Positions 22,250-32,919 of a stretch of DNA of 64,000 nt are shown piece after piece. The translations under genes were made by a program, and so were the position numbers. Position 1 is the stretch's first letter. Every line of letters starts with the position of its first letter. The DNA lies in contig OZ024915.1 in assembly GCA_964017125.1 (NCBI GenBank), positions 18,815,174 through 18,879,173 of the forward strand. The letters are read 5' to 3'. The notes beneath the pieces are model-generated. The model ran no database searches. It was not told the origin of the DNA and saw only the letters and a list, made by a program, of their open reading frames with translations. Source of the stretch: Flabesymbios commensalis. Its lineage: Eukaryota; Annelida; Polychaeta; Terebellida; Flabelligeridae.

Positions 22250-25200
22250 GGCTTGGCTACAAATCTTTTGGGGCCCACTCTCACCAACATGCGTGTATTC
22301 CTGAACACAGACACAAAGACAATAGTGACGGCATTTAGCGGTTCCATCCTGGGCTGGATAGGTGGATCAGTGATCGCAGGGATCTTCTACGAGCAGCTAA
22401 ACCCTGAAATCCAGCTGTCTCTGGCTGTACTTGTCATGGCCATCATGACGGGCATTGCTCCCTGGACTGATAGTCTCCTCTATTTTATAATGGTCATGAC
22501 AACGCAGGGGATAGGAGCCGGCTACATAGATGCTGGTAAGCATAGCACTTCCATCTTCCCTCGCAAGGTCTCACCCACCAAACGGACTTCGAAGCTCCGC
22601 TGGGCAGTGAGGTCTTGCGAGGGAAGATTCCCACTTACACCTAACTTAAGTTATTTGTGTAAATTATGTTTTAACTAATTTACTTGTGCAAATTATGTAA
22701 TAATCTTGTAAGTATTCATAAATATTATGCAATGATTTGATATTTTACCAGTTTAGAACAAAGAGTAAAGTGATTGTAAAATGTCTAACCTGATGAATGA
22801 ATTTGAATGGCCAATATGTTTTATTTGAAATGCTACTGTACATTGTTTTTATGTATTTTGGGAGATCCAAATACAAAATACTACAATGTATAGGCCATCT
22901 TGAATCTTGTGTACAAAGTACAACAATCATTTTGGGTTGAAATGTTGATATGATTTTTTTATGCAATTTAATTGTTTTTCTAAAACCCAATGTAAAAAAA
23001 TAATCCTTGAAAAGTCAAATGAAATAAATACCTGTATTTTTTAACCTCTGATAATGTGTCCTGCTGCTGTGATTTGCAATTTGAAATGGAGATAAATTAT
23101 ATATAATTTGATGAAATTGAGATTCCTTCTCTTGTTGATAGACCCTTTCACTCCTAGTGATGCTATGCAAAAAATATAATTTGAGAAATACTGTAGCTCA
23201 AATTTTACATTGGATTATTTTTAATCGTAGCAAAGCTCTCTCAGCCCTGTAATAATTATTTTAACCCTTAAAGCACTATAATTATAGAATTAAAATTTTT
23301 GCCCACCTGAAATTATGTCTCGCTACTACGACCCTCAATTCCAAGTGACTAAAAGTGCTTAAATATATATAAATAATACGAGTGAAAGCATCAATTTGAC
23401 CAATTTAATGCTTATCTCTGCAACATATTTTAGTTTTTATAGGAAAAACCGAAAAGCTAGAAACAGCTATAGAAGTATGTGATTAACCCTTTAAGCGCTG
23501 AATTATTTTTGTTTAAACCATGGAGACTAGAAGGTTTTTTTTAAATTTGAAATCATCATAAATGTCTTAGTTAGGTCTTTCCGATTTATTTGAATACCTA
23601 TGATATGGTTCTACGGCCATTAGAAATATTTTTTACTTTTACAGTGCAGGGATAGACTTTTGCTGTCAGACGTCAGATTCTGATGACTAAATTTGATCCC
23701 GGCACTGTAAGGGTTAATCGGCAAATTAATCAATTGGGATTTTCACCCACCCGAAGTTGTGTCACTCTGACGCGATTCACAATTTGGTGTGTAAATTCAG
23801 ATTTGGCAAAATGAAGGTCAATGATTCAGAAATCTTGCTGATTGATGTCATGTTTCAACATTACCATGATTAACATGTTTGAAAGCTTATTTGTAATGTG
23901 CTAATATTTATTTAAAACAAGTAATATTATCGGGACCGTCAGAGATCATCATCTCAGATCAGTTACGATGTAGCAAGAAGTAAGATGAGCAGATGGTAAC
24001 CTTCTTTAGACGGCAGAATCTGATGTCTAATGTCGATCCCCGCACTGAAAGAATTCTTTTTTATAAAGTCCGTAGATCCATGATAACATAGGTATTCAAA
24101 TGAAACGAGAGAGCTAATTTTATGATGAATCAAAGTTAAAAAAAATCTTCGGTCTCTATGGTTATTAAAAAAATATTTCAGTTTTGTAATGGTTAAATTA
24201 ATTGCTTTAGTATTATCCAAACTATTCCTGTCAACCCTTACAAAATTTACAGCACATGATATAATCCATAATAACGTTTTTTTTCTTTAAATTTAACCCT
24301 TTCAGCAGGGGGGGGGGACCGTTTTTAACCCTTAAAACGCAGAATTAATTTGTAAAAACAAAGGTTTTTTTTCAATTTTAAATCATCATAATTGTCTTAG
24401 TTAACTCTTTCTGATTCATTTGAATACCTATGTTATGGGTCTACGGTCACTATAAATAGTTTTATTCTTTATTCTAACGTCTATCATTATGATGTTTAAC
24501 TCTTACAGTGCGGGGATAGACTTTAGTCGTCAGAATCTGACGTCTGTGGACGTCAGATTCTGACGTCTAAAGTCTATCCCCGCACTGTAAGAGCTAAACA
24601 TCATAATGATAGACGTCTATATAGTCATTAGATAATGACGTCAAAAACAGAAAGAATTACAAAAATTATTATGTCCGTAGAGCCATTATATGCAAAATAT
24701 TTCAGTTTGTTTTGTGTGTTTGTTTTCAGCTGGTCAGCCATACGGTCTGTCACTATGGGAAGGCCACCCTTACAAAGAGCCCGTGATGCAGGCTACACAG
24801 CTGTTCCTGTCCATAGGGTGTACCGCAGCACCTCTACTTGTCAGCCCGTTCCTGATAGAAATCACATCAACATCAAACTCAACCCAGCTTCTCAACCAAT
24901 CTGACTTAATTCTCAATAACACGCTGCGGAGGCCTGTTTTCATAATCAATCCCGTTAATGATACTGGTATTATAGAAGAAATAGTACCAGATACCTTGTC
25001 CCCTCCACTAGTAGGCTTCAATGACAGTGAATATAATAACAGCACAATTTATAGCAGAAGTGACATGATAGTACCTTACTCATACATCATGTTCAGCATG
25101 ATTATTTTAATTATATTTTTTATATTTCTTGCTGTTTATTTTGTGAATGGTCCAGGCTGTAGACTGAAAAAGAGTGTGCGGCAAGCAGCCAAAGAGAATG

Positions 25201-25892
25201 TCATGCACACACCGCGTAAGTTCCTGTTTGCACTGTACGCACTCATGTTCCTCTTCTTCTTTTTGCTCATGTGGATCAGTGGACTTGGCCACTTACTGCC
25301 CACATTTGTGGTGGACGGTCTCGGTTGGGATGTCACCAAGGGCTCAATCATTGCAGCCCTGTTCTGGGGCTGTCTAGGACTTGGGCGTGTAGTAGGTATT
25401 CCATTATCCACCAGATGGTCTCCAGCCACCATGCTGGTTCTTGATACAGGACTCGCGGTGGTGGCACTGTTTCTCATGTGTCTTGTACCTCTAGTGGATG
25501 ACTGGTTAATGTGGGTAGCCGCCGCTGTGGCAGGGTTTAGCACGGCCACAGAGTTTGTCTGTATCATATTATGGGTTTCAAAATACATGAAGTTTACAGG
25601 TGTTGCTGCAGCTGTATGTATATGTGGCATGGGTATAGGAGGTATGGCTGGGGTGGAGATCACAGGCTATTTCTTTGATAAGGGCAAGCACATGATGATG
25701 GTCTACTGCTCCCTTGGCGCTTGTATGGCTCACTTTCTTTTGTTTGTTTTTATGTATTTTTTTGCTGAGTGGTACCACAAGCATCTTGAAGAACAAAAAC
25801 AAATTAAACAAAACCTTGAAAATAAGGTGCGGGAAATGACTCCGCTCAAAGACGCTGAAGCTACAGAACAAAAAGTTGAATCTATTGCTTAA
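22250..25892 (+). CDS. MFS transporter, MFSD4 / NAGLT1 (sodium-dependent glucose transporter 1) type, last two exons
   Basis: Exon A is 22250-22535: acceptor GTTTTACAG before it, donor G|GTAAGC after it, frame phase 0 in and phase 1 out. Exon B is 24730-25892: acceptor TGTTTTCAG, stop TAA. Exon A holds the family start GLATNLLGPTLTNM, then helices ending GIGAGYIDA. Exon B continues GQPYGLSLWEGHPYKEPVMQ, the family's GN/WG...FMQALHF region, followed by a hydrophilic loop of about 90 residues with six N-glycosylation sequons (NST, NQS, NNT, NDT, NDS, NNS) and at least seven more membrane helices. The C-tail is charged. The family are 11-12-helix plasma-membrane carriers reported to move sugars with sodium. 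Substrate here is inferred. The first helix and start codon must lie on exons not recognised upstream. Both splice sites face hairpin elements in the intron. Confidence 0.88.
22553..22628. repeat. Hairpin just inside the MFS intron donor
   Basis: ATCTTCCCTCGCAAGGTCTC and GAGGTCTTGCGAGGGAAGAT form 22 bp arms with two mismatches around a 32-base loop. It starts 17 bases past the exon. Confidence 0.8.
22629..23260. other. MFS intron, no further feature
   Basis: AT-rich intron sequence without recognisable elements. Confidence 0.6.
23261..23486 (+). mobile_element. C-like TTAA hairpin MITE (variant)
   Basis: Begins TTAACCCTTAAAGCACTATA and ends in the TTAA that starts the next B copy. A weak hairpin, CACCTGAAATTATGTCTCGC / CGACCCTCAATTCCAAGTG, lies near 23302-23352. 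Confidence 0.6.
23483..23717 (-). mobile_element. B-family TTAA hairpin MITE, copy 6
   Basis: TTAACCCTTTAAGCGCTGAA to GGCACTGTAAGGGTTAA, with body ATGGTTCTACGGCCATTAGA. One hairpin arm is shortened (GACTTTTGCTGTCAGACGTC). Confidence 0.82.
23714..23830 (+). mobile_element. C-family hairpin MITE, copy 3, truncated
   Basis: Shares TTAA with B copy 6. It keeps the hairpin (CACCCACCCGAAGTTGTGTC...GATTCACAATTTGGTGTG), but most of the body before it is gone. Confidence 0.55.
23998..24196 (+). mobile_element. B-family TTAA hairpin MITE, copy 7, left end lost
   Basis: Hairpin half CTTTAGACGGCAGAATCTGA and body (CGTAGATCCATGATAACATA) run to TTTTGTAATGGTTAA. Confidence 0.68.
24293..24324 (+). mobile_element. 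B-family left end fragment with G run
   Basis: TTAACCCTTTCAGCAGGGGG with a run of about ten G, then GACCGTTTTTAA; abuts the next B copy. Confidence 0.6.
24325..24597 (-). mobile_element. B-family TTAA hairpin MITE, copy 8
   Basis: TTAACCCTTAAAACGCAGAA at the left, body ATGTTATGGGTCTACGGTCA, and an exceptionally long hairpin at the right (separate entry). Confidence 0.82.
24477..24616. repeat. 140 bp near-perfect palindrome upstream of the MFS exon B acceptor
   Basis: ACGTCTATCATTATGATG pairs with CATCATAATGATAGACGT. The pairing continues inward through the B hairpin to a 4-base loop (TGTG) at 24545-24548, with about two mismatches over 68 bp arms. Its right edge is 113 bases from exon B. 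Confidence 0.9.
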
Positions 25893-26335
25893 CTCTCTTC
25901 ATGTTGAATTATATCTTTTGAAATGTGCAATAATTCCTGAGCTGCTCTCGTGAATCTATTCACCTTGAAATTACTTATTCTAATATCAGAAAGTGTCCAT
26001 ATCCAGAGTGTCAAATAATTTGAATGCGGAGAACATAATTATGTGCTCTTGTTATGGTATTTTAGAGCCCAAAATTAGGTCGTACATCCCAGCAAGCACA
26101 AAACATTAGTATAACATTTATACATTTATAACGATGTTGGTCCAACACTGTATAAATGTTATACAAATGTTTTGTGTTTGCTGGATATAACCCTACAAAA
26201 TGCTTATCTCACCTTTTTCATACCCAACAACACATTACTGTTATGAAATTGATCTTTCAGAAACATATTTTTTATATCTTCTGGAAACTTGAATACTCAG
26301 GTTTAAAGAAATGAATAAATATAAATAAAAACTTT
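25893..26335 (+). other. 3' untranslated region of the MFS gene (inferred)
   Basis: Two overlapping-range AATAAA signals at 26314-26319 and 26324-26329 follow the stop codon by ~430 bases. A P-like hairpin (26090-26186) lies inside and would be transcribed. Confidence 0.55.
26090..26186. repeat. P-variant palindrome (CAAAACATT type)
   Basis: CCCAGCAAGCACAAAACATT pairs with AAATGTTTTGTGTTTGCTGG. Same outer ends as P but with a different inner arm (GTATAACATTTATACA). Confidence 0.78.
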
Positions 26336-26820
26336 TTTTGAGCTAATTTTGCTGATCATTGACGAATGTCATAATGAAAGCAGTTGCCTGGATTTTTTTC
26401 AATGTTTCAGTGATTCATATACATGAAATACTTTTTGAAGGTTCTCACACAAGTATTTTATGATGTTAATTCAAAACATATTTGATGACTGAATTATTGC
26501 CTAAATTTGTATTCAGACAAATCTATGGACAGATAACTGGCTATAGTTGAAGAATAATTATGTAAAAAATTATATATATATGATTACAAGTTACAGTACA
26601 TGCTAACATCGATATACAAATAGCATGCAGAGATGTTAGGTGTTGTCACATCAGCATTCTGGGTTATAGGGACCTATCTCACTTGCATTATTCTATTACA
26701 AGGACTTTTTTATGGTGACACTGGTGCTCAGACATCAAACAATATATTTATATTGATTTTGTAGTACATGTATGTTACTGTACATCATTTTAGTAGATGT
26801 ATATACCCGTAATTGATTTG
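26187..26820. other. No gene recognised
   Basis: Holds the MFS poly(A) signals at its start; the rest is featureless. Confidence 0.5.
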
Positions 26821-27069
26821 TTAACCCTTGTCCTGCTGAATTGTTTCAATTGTATTTTTCGTCATTTGCAGCTGGAATTGCTAACGCAATATCCAGCTTC
26901 AAATGGCGAAAAATATTGCTATTTATGAAAAATAGACATGTCCGATATTAAATTATTGGATCAATTAAGCATCTGCCAAAAACTATCTTATCAAAATAAG
27001 TGATATTTGTATCGATCTAAAACATCCTTAACCCCGTATATATACGGGACTAGCAGGACAAGGATTAAA
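26821..27069 (+). mobile_element. E-family TTAA hairpin MITE, intact copy 2
   Basis: TTAACCCTTGTCCTGCTGAA to CTAGCAGGACAAGGATTAA: inverted repeat CCCTTGTCCTGCT with one mismatch, TTAA on both sides. Hairpin CAGCTGGAATTGCTAACGC...CCAGCTTC at about 26868-26904. 249 bp, no ORF. Confidence 0.9.
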
Positions 27070-27214
27070 GTGATATTACATTATGCTATCTATAATAGGA
27101 GTCCGTACACATGATATAGTGATAGTATATTATAGCAACAATGAGGAGACAAATAGTTTTTGTTTTATTATCCTACTTTCATTGTACATGTAATGTAGCA
27201 GGGATAGGTAATAA

Positions 27215-27312
27215 CCAGCAAACATAATACATTCTGTTTAAGTTGGTTTAATGTTGGTCCACTGTCTGAGACATTGGCCCAACTGTAAACCAATGTAGTT
27301 TTATGTTTGTTG
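27215..27312. repeat. P palindromic repeat, copy 19
   Basis: ACCAGCAAACATAATACATT ... TTTTATGTTTGTTGGG, with loop GTCCACTGTCTGAGACATTG. Confidence 0.75.
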
Positions 27313-27651
27313 GGAGAGGGTACATTTATTTCAAGTATTGAGGAGTATGTGGTGGATGATGTATTATTATTTTACTGATCTGTGTGTGTTTTAGTTGCCC
27401 TGATTATGTATAGTAAATCACCTTAGATACCGTATTTTACATAATATATTGTATGGTTCAGGTGATTATTTGGCAGGCGATTATTTGGCAGGCTAGTGTT
27501 TGTATAGCCAGCAGTAATACGATGATAGTCTTTAATCAGCAGGGTAACCATAGAGGCATAATAATTTTCATTAATTCTTGCACAGAATCGTTTGCAGCAG
27601 ATGCTCAATTAAGTATAATAATTCAATTTGGAAGCTGACTATTTTACGTAA

Positions 27652-27757
27652 ATAGAAATATATTTCCGTCATATGAAGCTGGAAATTGCATCAGCAACAA
27701 TTCAGCTTCAAATGAATGAAAAATATAAACAAACATTTTTAGCAGACCTAGAGTTAA
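27652..27757 (-). mobile_element. E-family hairpin MITE fragment, copy 3
   Basis: Hairpin ATGAAGCTGGAAATTGCATC / AATTCAGCTTCAAATG, then TAGCAGACCTAGAGTTAA. Confidence 0.6.
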
Positions 27758-28344
27758 TTATAGCAAGGCTTGAAAGCTGGTTTTGCTATGTTTGCAGTTC
27801 ATGACATTTATATAACAGGTTTCTCAAGATGTCCACTCTTAAAATGGCCAAAATCCGGCACAATTTAAATTGTGTAACTGATTTTTAAGTCTGCTATGAG
27901 AAAATTCAGCAATTTAGTAAAAAGGATGTTTAAAGAGTTCTTATTTTATCGGAATATAACACTGTGTCTGTACATTATTAAATCAGATAAATAGCCTTCT
28001 GTTAATTTGATGTGGTGATTTTGGCACAGCAAGCTGTTACATGAATCAATATGTAAAAAATGATAGCATACCATATTTAGATATGTTGATAATAGAGGTT
28101 TTCAATATTTTGCTCCACCCTTGTACTTTTTCTGAAACTTTACAATTATATGCGCAAGAAACACCTGCTATTTAACCTATTTTGGCTTAATTATTAATGA
28201 GGGGCTTCCGTCTACGACATTTTCCAAGAATTAAACCAACATAGTTCGAATGTCTGGTGTTTGCAGAGATACTGCCTTCATTATCAGATAGTCTGTGCAC
28301 TATGAAAGATTAGACAACCCCATACAAGATGATGAGCCAATAAC
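27758..28344. other. No gene; one P fragment
   Basis: A partial P repeat at about 28200-28262 (CTTCCGTCTACGACATT and GTCTGGTGTTTGCAG); nothing else seen. Confidence 0.45.
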
Positions 28345-28421
28345 GCTATAATATTGTTCCCCCTTTGCAGACAGTGAACCAATATTATGCTAATATTGAG
28401 GCAATGTTCAGTGTTTGCTGG
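28345..28421. repeat. P-variant palindrome, partial
   Basis: TATAATATTGTTCCCCC ... GAACCAATATTATGCTAAT, then GTTCAGTGTTTGCTGG. Confidence 0.55.
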
Positions 28422-28647
28422 AAAAACACTCCAAAATTCTATTCAATAATATTACAAAAAAGGCAATTATCAGGACAAATTAGGAACAATTATGGTATAA
28501 TATAATATAGTATAGTAAAGTATAATTTACAGAACATTTTAAATGAATACAATTTACTTTTAATTGAAAAGTATAGTATATGGCATGTTACTTTGGAATA
28601 TTGTCAAATTTATAGTGCATTTACCCTCTCTATCTGTGATATGTTTG

Positions 28648-28859
28648 TCAACCCCTTCAGTGCAGGGACCGTCTCTTGACGTCTACGAGGACGGTCCCGG
28701 CACTGGAAAAATAGAAAAAGTATAATGGCAGTAGACCCATGACCTAGGTATTCAAATGAAGCAGAAAGAGCTAACTAAGACATTTATGATGATTTCAAAT
28801 TGAAAAAACCCTTTTGTCTCCAAAGTTTATTCAAAAATATTTCAGCATTGTAAGGGTTG
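28648..28859 (+). mobile_element. B-family hairpin MITE, copy 9
   Basis: CAACCCCTTCAGTGCAGGGA, a shortened hairpin (ACCGTCTCTTGACGTC...GAGGACGGT), body, and end GCATTGTAAGGGTTGA. The TTAA ends have mutated. Confidence 0.75.
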
Positions 28860-29739
28860 AGAAAGAATGATGCCATCCATCAAACAAGGAATAGGTAAAC
28901 TTTTGTTTAGTATGTTGCCCTTTGTATTTTAAAAAACCAAGTGATTTGTATTCCAAGTTGTGATCTATTTGTCATTTGGATGGTTTATAAACATTCCTGC
29001 CTATATTGCTGATCACAGCCTGTTCTCACTTCCTTTTATTTTGTTACTTGTCTTTGAGGTGGCATTGAATTGTCGCTGGCGTGGAAGCCACCCATTTCTG
29101 ATGAAAAAACTCATATTGTTTTTTCTGATGCATGATCTGACTATCTGTTTCTCGGAACACTTTCTAACACTCATAACTTACTCATCACTTGTGTATGCTT
29201 TAGCAATCTAGGATTTCATGTACTTTATGTGGTGTGTAATCCTTCATTATTTTGGTAATTATTTATAGTTGTAATTTGTCAGATGAAATTAAGGTTTTAC
29301 TTAATGAAAAATATATGTGATAAGCAAATATACCATTTTGCAGATAGTAATATATGATTTTGTGAGTACATTAAACATATTCAACAGTGTACTACAATTA
29401 TTACAATTCCTTACATTCTTAAGTGTTTGTGTTGAGATTTGATTGTACCAACCAATCAATACAACTTTCTGCAATATGTCAAGTCCTGGAGTATAAACCT
29501 TTTTTTTGTAGATTAATAGGCTAAATACGTTGTATTTTTTGTTCAATTTAAAATTTGAAAATAATCACTTGATTTTTATTTTATAACCTCCTGCACTTTC
29601 ATCAGTTATTATTATGATTCGGTATTTTTTTTTCAAATCAAAACTAATCATTTTAGCAATTTCTATCTCAAAGTGAATGCAAATAAAATACATATTTGTG
29701 TTAATGTGTTAGTGTTTCTAGGCTAAAGCATGCAGAGGG
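28860..29739. other. No gene recognised
   Basis: An 83-codon hydrophobic ORF at 28960-29211 has no homologue signature or splice context. Confidence 0.5.
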
Positions 29740-29991
29740 TTAACCCTTTCAAGCCTGAGTTTAGCATTGTCATCTTCATCCACTACAAGCCGCGATTTGC
29801 TGTCGCAATTCTCGACTTGTAGTGGATGAAGATGATTTCATGTGGGTGAAAAAGAAAAGAAAATTGCCATGTATTGGTAAACCAGATTCATGGAAATATT
29901 CATTCTAAAATTCCTAGTTGTAGGGAAATTAAATCAGTTTTCAGGGATGTAAAATGATGCTTGAATGCATCGTGATAGCTTAAAGGGTTAA
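29740..29991 (+). mobile_element. D-family TTAA hairpin MITE, copy 2
   Basis: TTAACCCTTTCAAGCCTGAG to GCTTAAAGGGTTAA, 252 bp. Hairpin CATCTTCATCCACTACAAG / CTTGTAGTGGATGAAGATG. The compensating change keeps both arms paired relative to copy 1. Confidence 0.9.
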
Positions 29992-30422
29992 TATAAGCTG
30001 TCTCTGAGCCATATATTATAGTTATGATATACTCCATGTACACAGGTGTTTATAAGATATGTTCAAATACTGCAGGTACTTTTACTCAATACAACTCAAA
30101 TAAAACTGCAGTGATAGATCTGCATTACAAGCAGTTTTACTGTGCTTACACCAACTGCCTACTTTCTTTTAAGGCTTTTCTTCTTTGCTTCTTAGCACAA
30201 TTCACTCATTTGTTTTCAACAATACTGAAGTGGTGTAGGCCTAGTAGCTTTTTGTAACATGTAGAAATAGCTAATATATTTATGAAAGCATACCAAAGTA
30301 TACATGTATTGAATCACAAATCTATGGATATAATATGTTCCATCACCGCCTCTGATTACATCATTTTCATCTGGTTGATTATAGAGAATATGTATAGTTG
30401 TATAGATGATGTAGACATAATA
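29992..30422. other. No gene recognised
   Basis: AT-rich spacer. Confidence 0.5.
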
Positions 30423-30531
30423 ACCCAACAAACACAAAACATTTGTATACCATTTGTACAACGTCATCCCTCTATATTGTTGATCACAACATGTTCAAAT
30501 ATTATACAAATGTTTTGTGTTTGCTGGGAAG
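30423..30531. repeat. P-variant palindrome (CAAAACATT type), copy 2
   Basis: CCCAACAAACACAAAACATT pairs with AAATGTTTTGTGTTTGCTGG; inner arm TTGTATACCATTTGTACA. Same variant as at 26090. Confidence 0.8.
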
Positions 30532-30612
30532 CCTTTTTTATTTATGATGGTATAACCTTCTGCCATCACAGTATTACTCTTTAACCCCCCCAGTGCCCTG
30601 ACACATATATCT

Positions 30613-30696
30613 GCTCCCAGTAAACACAAGGCATTGATCTGACGATGGACCAACATCAATCAAACATTGGGAGACATGTCTTGTATTAGCTGGGCT
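30613..30696. repeat. P palindromic repeat, short copy
   Basis: CCAGTAAACACAAGGCATTG ... GACATGTCTTGTATTAGCTGGG. Confidence 0.65.
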
Positions 30697-31375
30697 TCTT
30701 TTTAAAAGCAGGATATTAGTCAATGTACGAGGGGACTGTTTTTGTGCTTTGGCACGTATGCATTTTATAATACCCTCTGTATATTGTAACAGCAGGGTCA
30801 GATTTGTTTCTAAATGAATGTCGGTTTTATCGAAGTGCTTGCTGCATCACAACCTTTATTAATGATTTTTTTATGGATTTCCTAAAACCATACAATTTGA
30901 TTCTATGGGTGTGAATGCATTTGTGACATAAGAAACTGTGTGCACCTACAGACAATGTCATGACGGGCCTGATATTAAACTTGTTACCCACATGTAATGC
31001 GTAACGGGACTAGTTTCTTATTGATTTACTGATTTATGTTGTAGTTACATAACCAATGTCCCCGAAATGATTCCATAATTGTTAAGATGCAAAAAAAAGT
31101 ATAATAGTTGTTGTAGTGAAATAATGTTTGTGATGTGTGTGTTATTATTGATTGAATTCTTTATTTAGATGCCCATGTCAGCTTTTTATAATAATTATAT
31201 ACACCAGTAGTGATTCATGATTGGTATGATATGCTCCAGGTATTATAATAATCGTATTTGAACGTAATTGTGAAAATTACTTCATACCAATTTGTATCTC
31301 TAAAATTAAATGGACTGATTTATGAAATAAGATTAAGTACTTGTATAATTAGGCAGGAAAACACTTTCAGCCTAA
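30697..31375. other. No gene recognised
   Basis: AT-rich; nothing seen. Confidence 0.5.
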
Positions 31376-31713
31376 GAAGAAATACTGTAGATCTGGTAAT
31401 TTTTGCATGTTTCAATTTTTACGAATTTCTGATTTTGGTACTTTTCACGAAGTTTATAATTCGCTAATTTTCATTTTTCTTTAGTAGCATTATTAAAAAG
31501 AAATACTGTAGATCTGGTAATTTTCGCATGTTTTAATTTTTGCGAATTTCTGATTTTGGTACTTTTCCCGAAGTTTAGAATTCGCTAATTTCCATTTTTC
31601 TTTGGTGGCGTTATTATATTAATAATTTTTGTGATATTCTTGAATTTGCGAATTTGTCCTCATGAAATTTGTGAAAATTAAAACCTCGTGATTATTGCCA
31701 GAACTACAGTATA
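31376..31713. mobile_element. Small MITE with TACTGTAG ends and a duplicated half
   Basis: The ~120 bp unit starting AAATACTGTAGATCTGGTAA is present twice in tandem (31379-31494, 31499-31616) with few differences. The far end, TGATTATTGCCAGAACTACA followed by GTAT, is its inverted partner. Internal TTTTCGCATG and AATTTCTGATTTTGGTAC. Similar ACTGTAG-ended elements are common in invertebrates; family not named. Confidence 0.6.
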
Positions 31714-32397
31714 TACGTTTTTACAAATTTCATTACAGTTACCATGGTTACTGTTGATGTAATACAAGAGATTAGTGATGTTTTTGCTTATGCCTGCTTT
31801 TCTAAGAAGATTTGACTATGAAGTTATACATATTTTAACTGAGCTAAGTTTTGTATGGTCTATAATTATTTTTGTACCAATATTTTTTTCATTACTTGAT
31901 GAAGGGTTGTCACTGCCAGTTGATCAAGTGGCACTTTTTTTAATGTAAACGTTGAAACATCTGATGTGAAGAGATGATATTTAATTTCATATATTTTTCT
32001 GAACACTGATTTTTTTTGTTAGCGAATTTCTTTGAATTATCTGAATGTAAGATAATAGTGTTTCTATTAAACTTAAGAAATATGTGTCGTTGTGCTTACA
32101 TAAACAGCATACTCAGGTGTGTGGAACTCCTTTGTTTCATTCCATTATTATGCTTGCATATTTTTATGAATACTGTGATAATATTGTCACCTAAAGATTA
32201 GACGTTTGTATTTACAACTTTATCAGGTGGTAAATATGACTCTTTAATCATCACGTGACTACATGTGATTATCATCCTGATGAAAGATATTCCAATTTAT
32301 TTTAATTTCCTATGTGCTGGACGTCTGCACTTCCAAAATCGAAGTCATCTTAGTGATATTCTCTGCTATATTTATGATGAAACATTATTTATATTAC
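31714..32397. other. No gene recognised
   Basis: AT-rich; short ORFs only. Confidence 0.5.
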
Positions 32398-32643
32398 TTA
32401 ACCCTAAAAGCGCTGAATTAATTTGTAAAAAACATCGCAACCAAATGGGTTTTTTTAAATTGAAATCATCATAAATGTCTTCGTTAGCTCTTTCTGATTC
32501 ATTTGAATACCTATGTTATGGGTCTACGGCCATTAGAAATTTTTTACTCTTGCAATGGTGAGATCGACTTTAGTCGTCATAATCTGACGTCTACAGACTT
32601 CAGATTCTGTCGACTAAAGTCGATCCCCACATTGTAAGAATAA
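32398..32643 (-). mobile_element. B-family TTAA hairpin MITE, copy 10
   Basis: TTAACCCTAAAAGCGCTGAA, body ATGTTATGGGTCTACGGCCA, then hairpin GATCGACTTTAGTCGTCATA / GTCGACTAAAGTCGATC. It ends ATTGTAAGAATAAA. Confidence 0.82.
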
Positions 32644-32735
32644 AGATGGCAAAAAATATAGTATTGCAATTTTTTTTAAGCTTATATTGATGGTGCATGC
32701 TCGCTAAATCACACTGTTTTATTCGATTTCATTAA

Positions 32736-32919
32736 TTATCCCTTTCATCACAGGGATCGACTTTTGACAGAAAAGAACTTAAAAAATGTAATGGCCTTAG
32801 ACCCATAACATAGGTATTCAAAAGAAGTGGAAACTAAGCCACGAATGATGATTTCAAATTGAAAAAACCTTTGGTTTGTATGGTTTATACAAAGAATATT
32901 TCTGTGTTGTAATGGGGAA
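32736..32919 (+). mobile_element. B-family MITE, copy 11, hairpin lost
   Basis: TTATCCCTTTCATCACAGGG, then the family body (GGCCTTAGACCCATAACATA) to GTGTTGTAATGGGGAAA. Confidence 0.7.

Noticed and set aside
25136-25663. 175-codon minus-strand ORF
   Set aside because: Antisense shadow of the MFS exon.
28960-29211. 83-codon hydrophobic ORF
   Set aside because: AT-rich DNA readily yields Leu/Ile/Phe-rich frames; no splice sites, motifs or composition shift.
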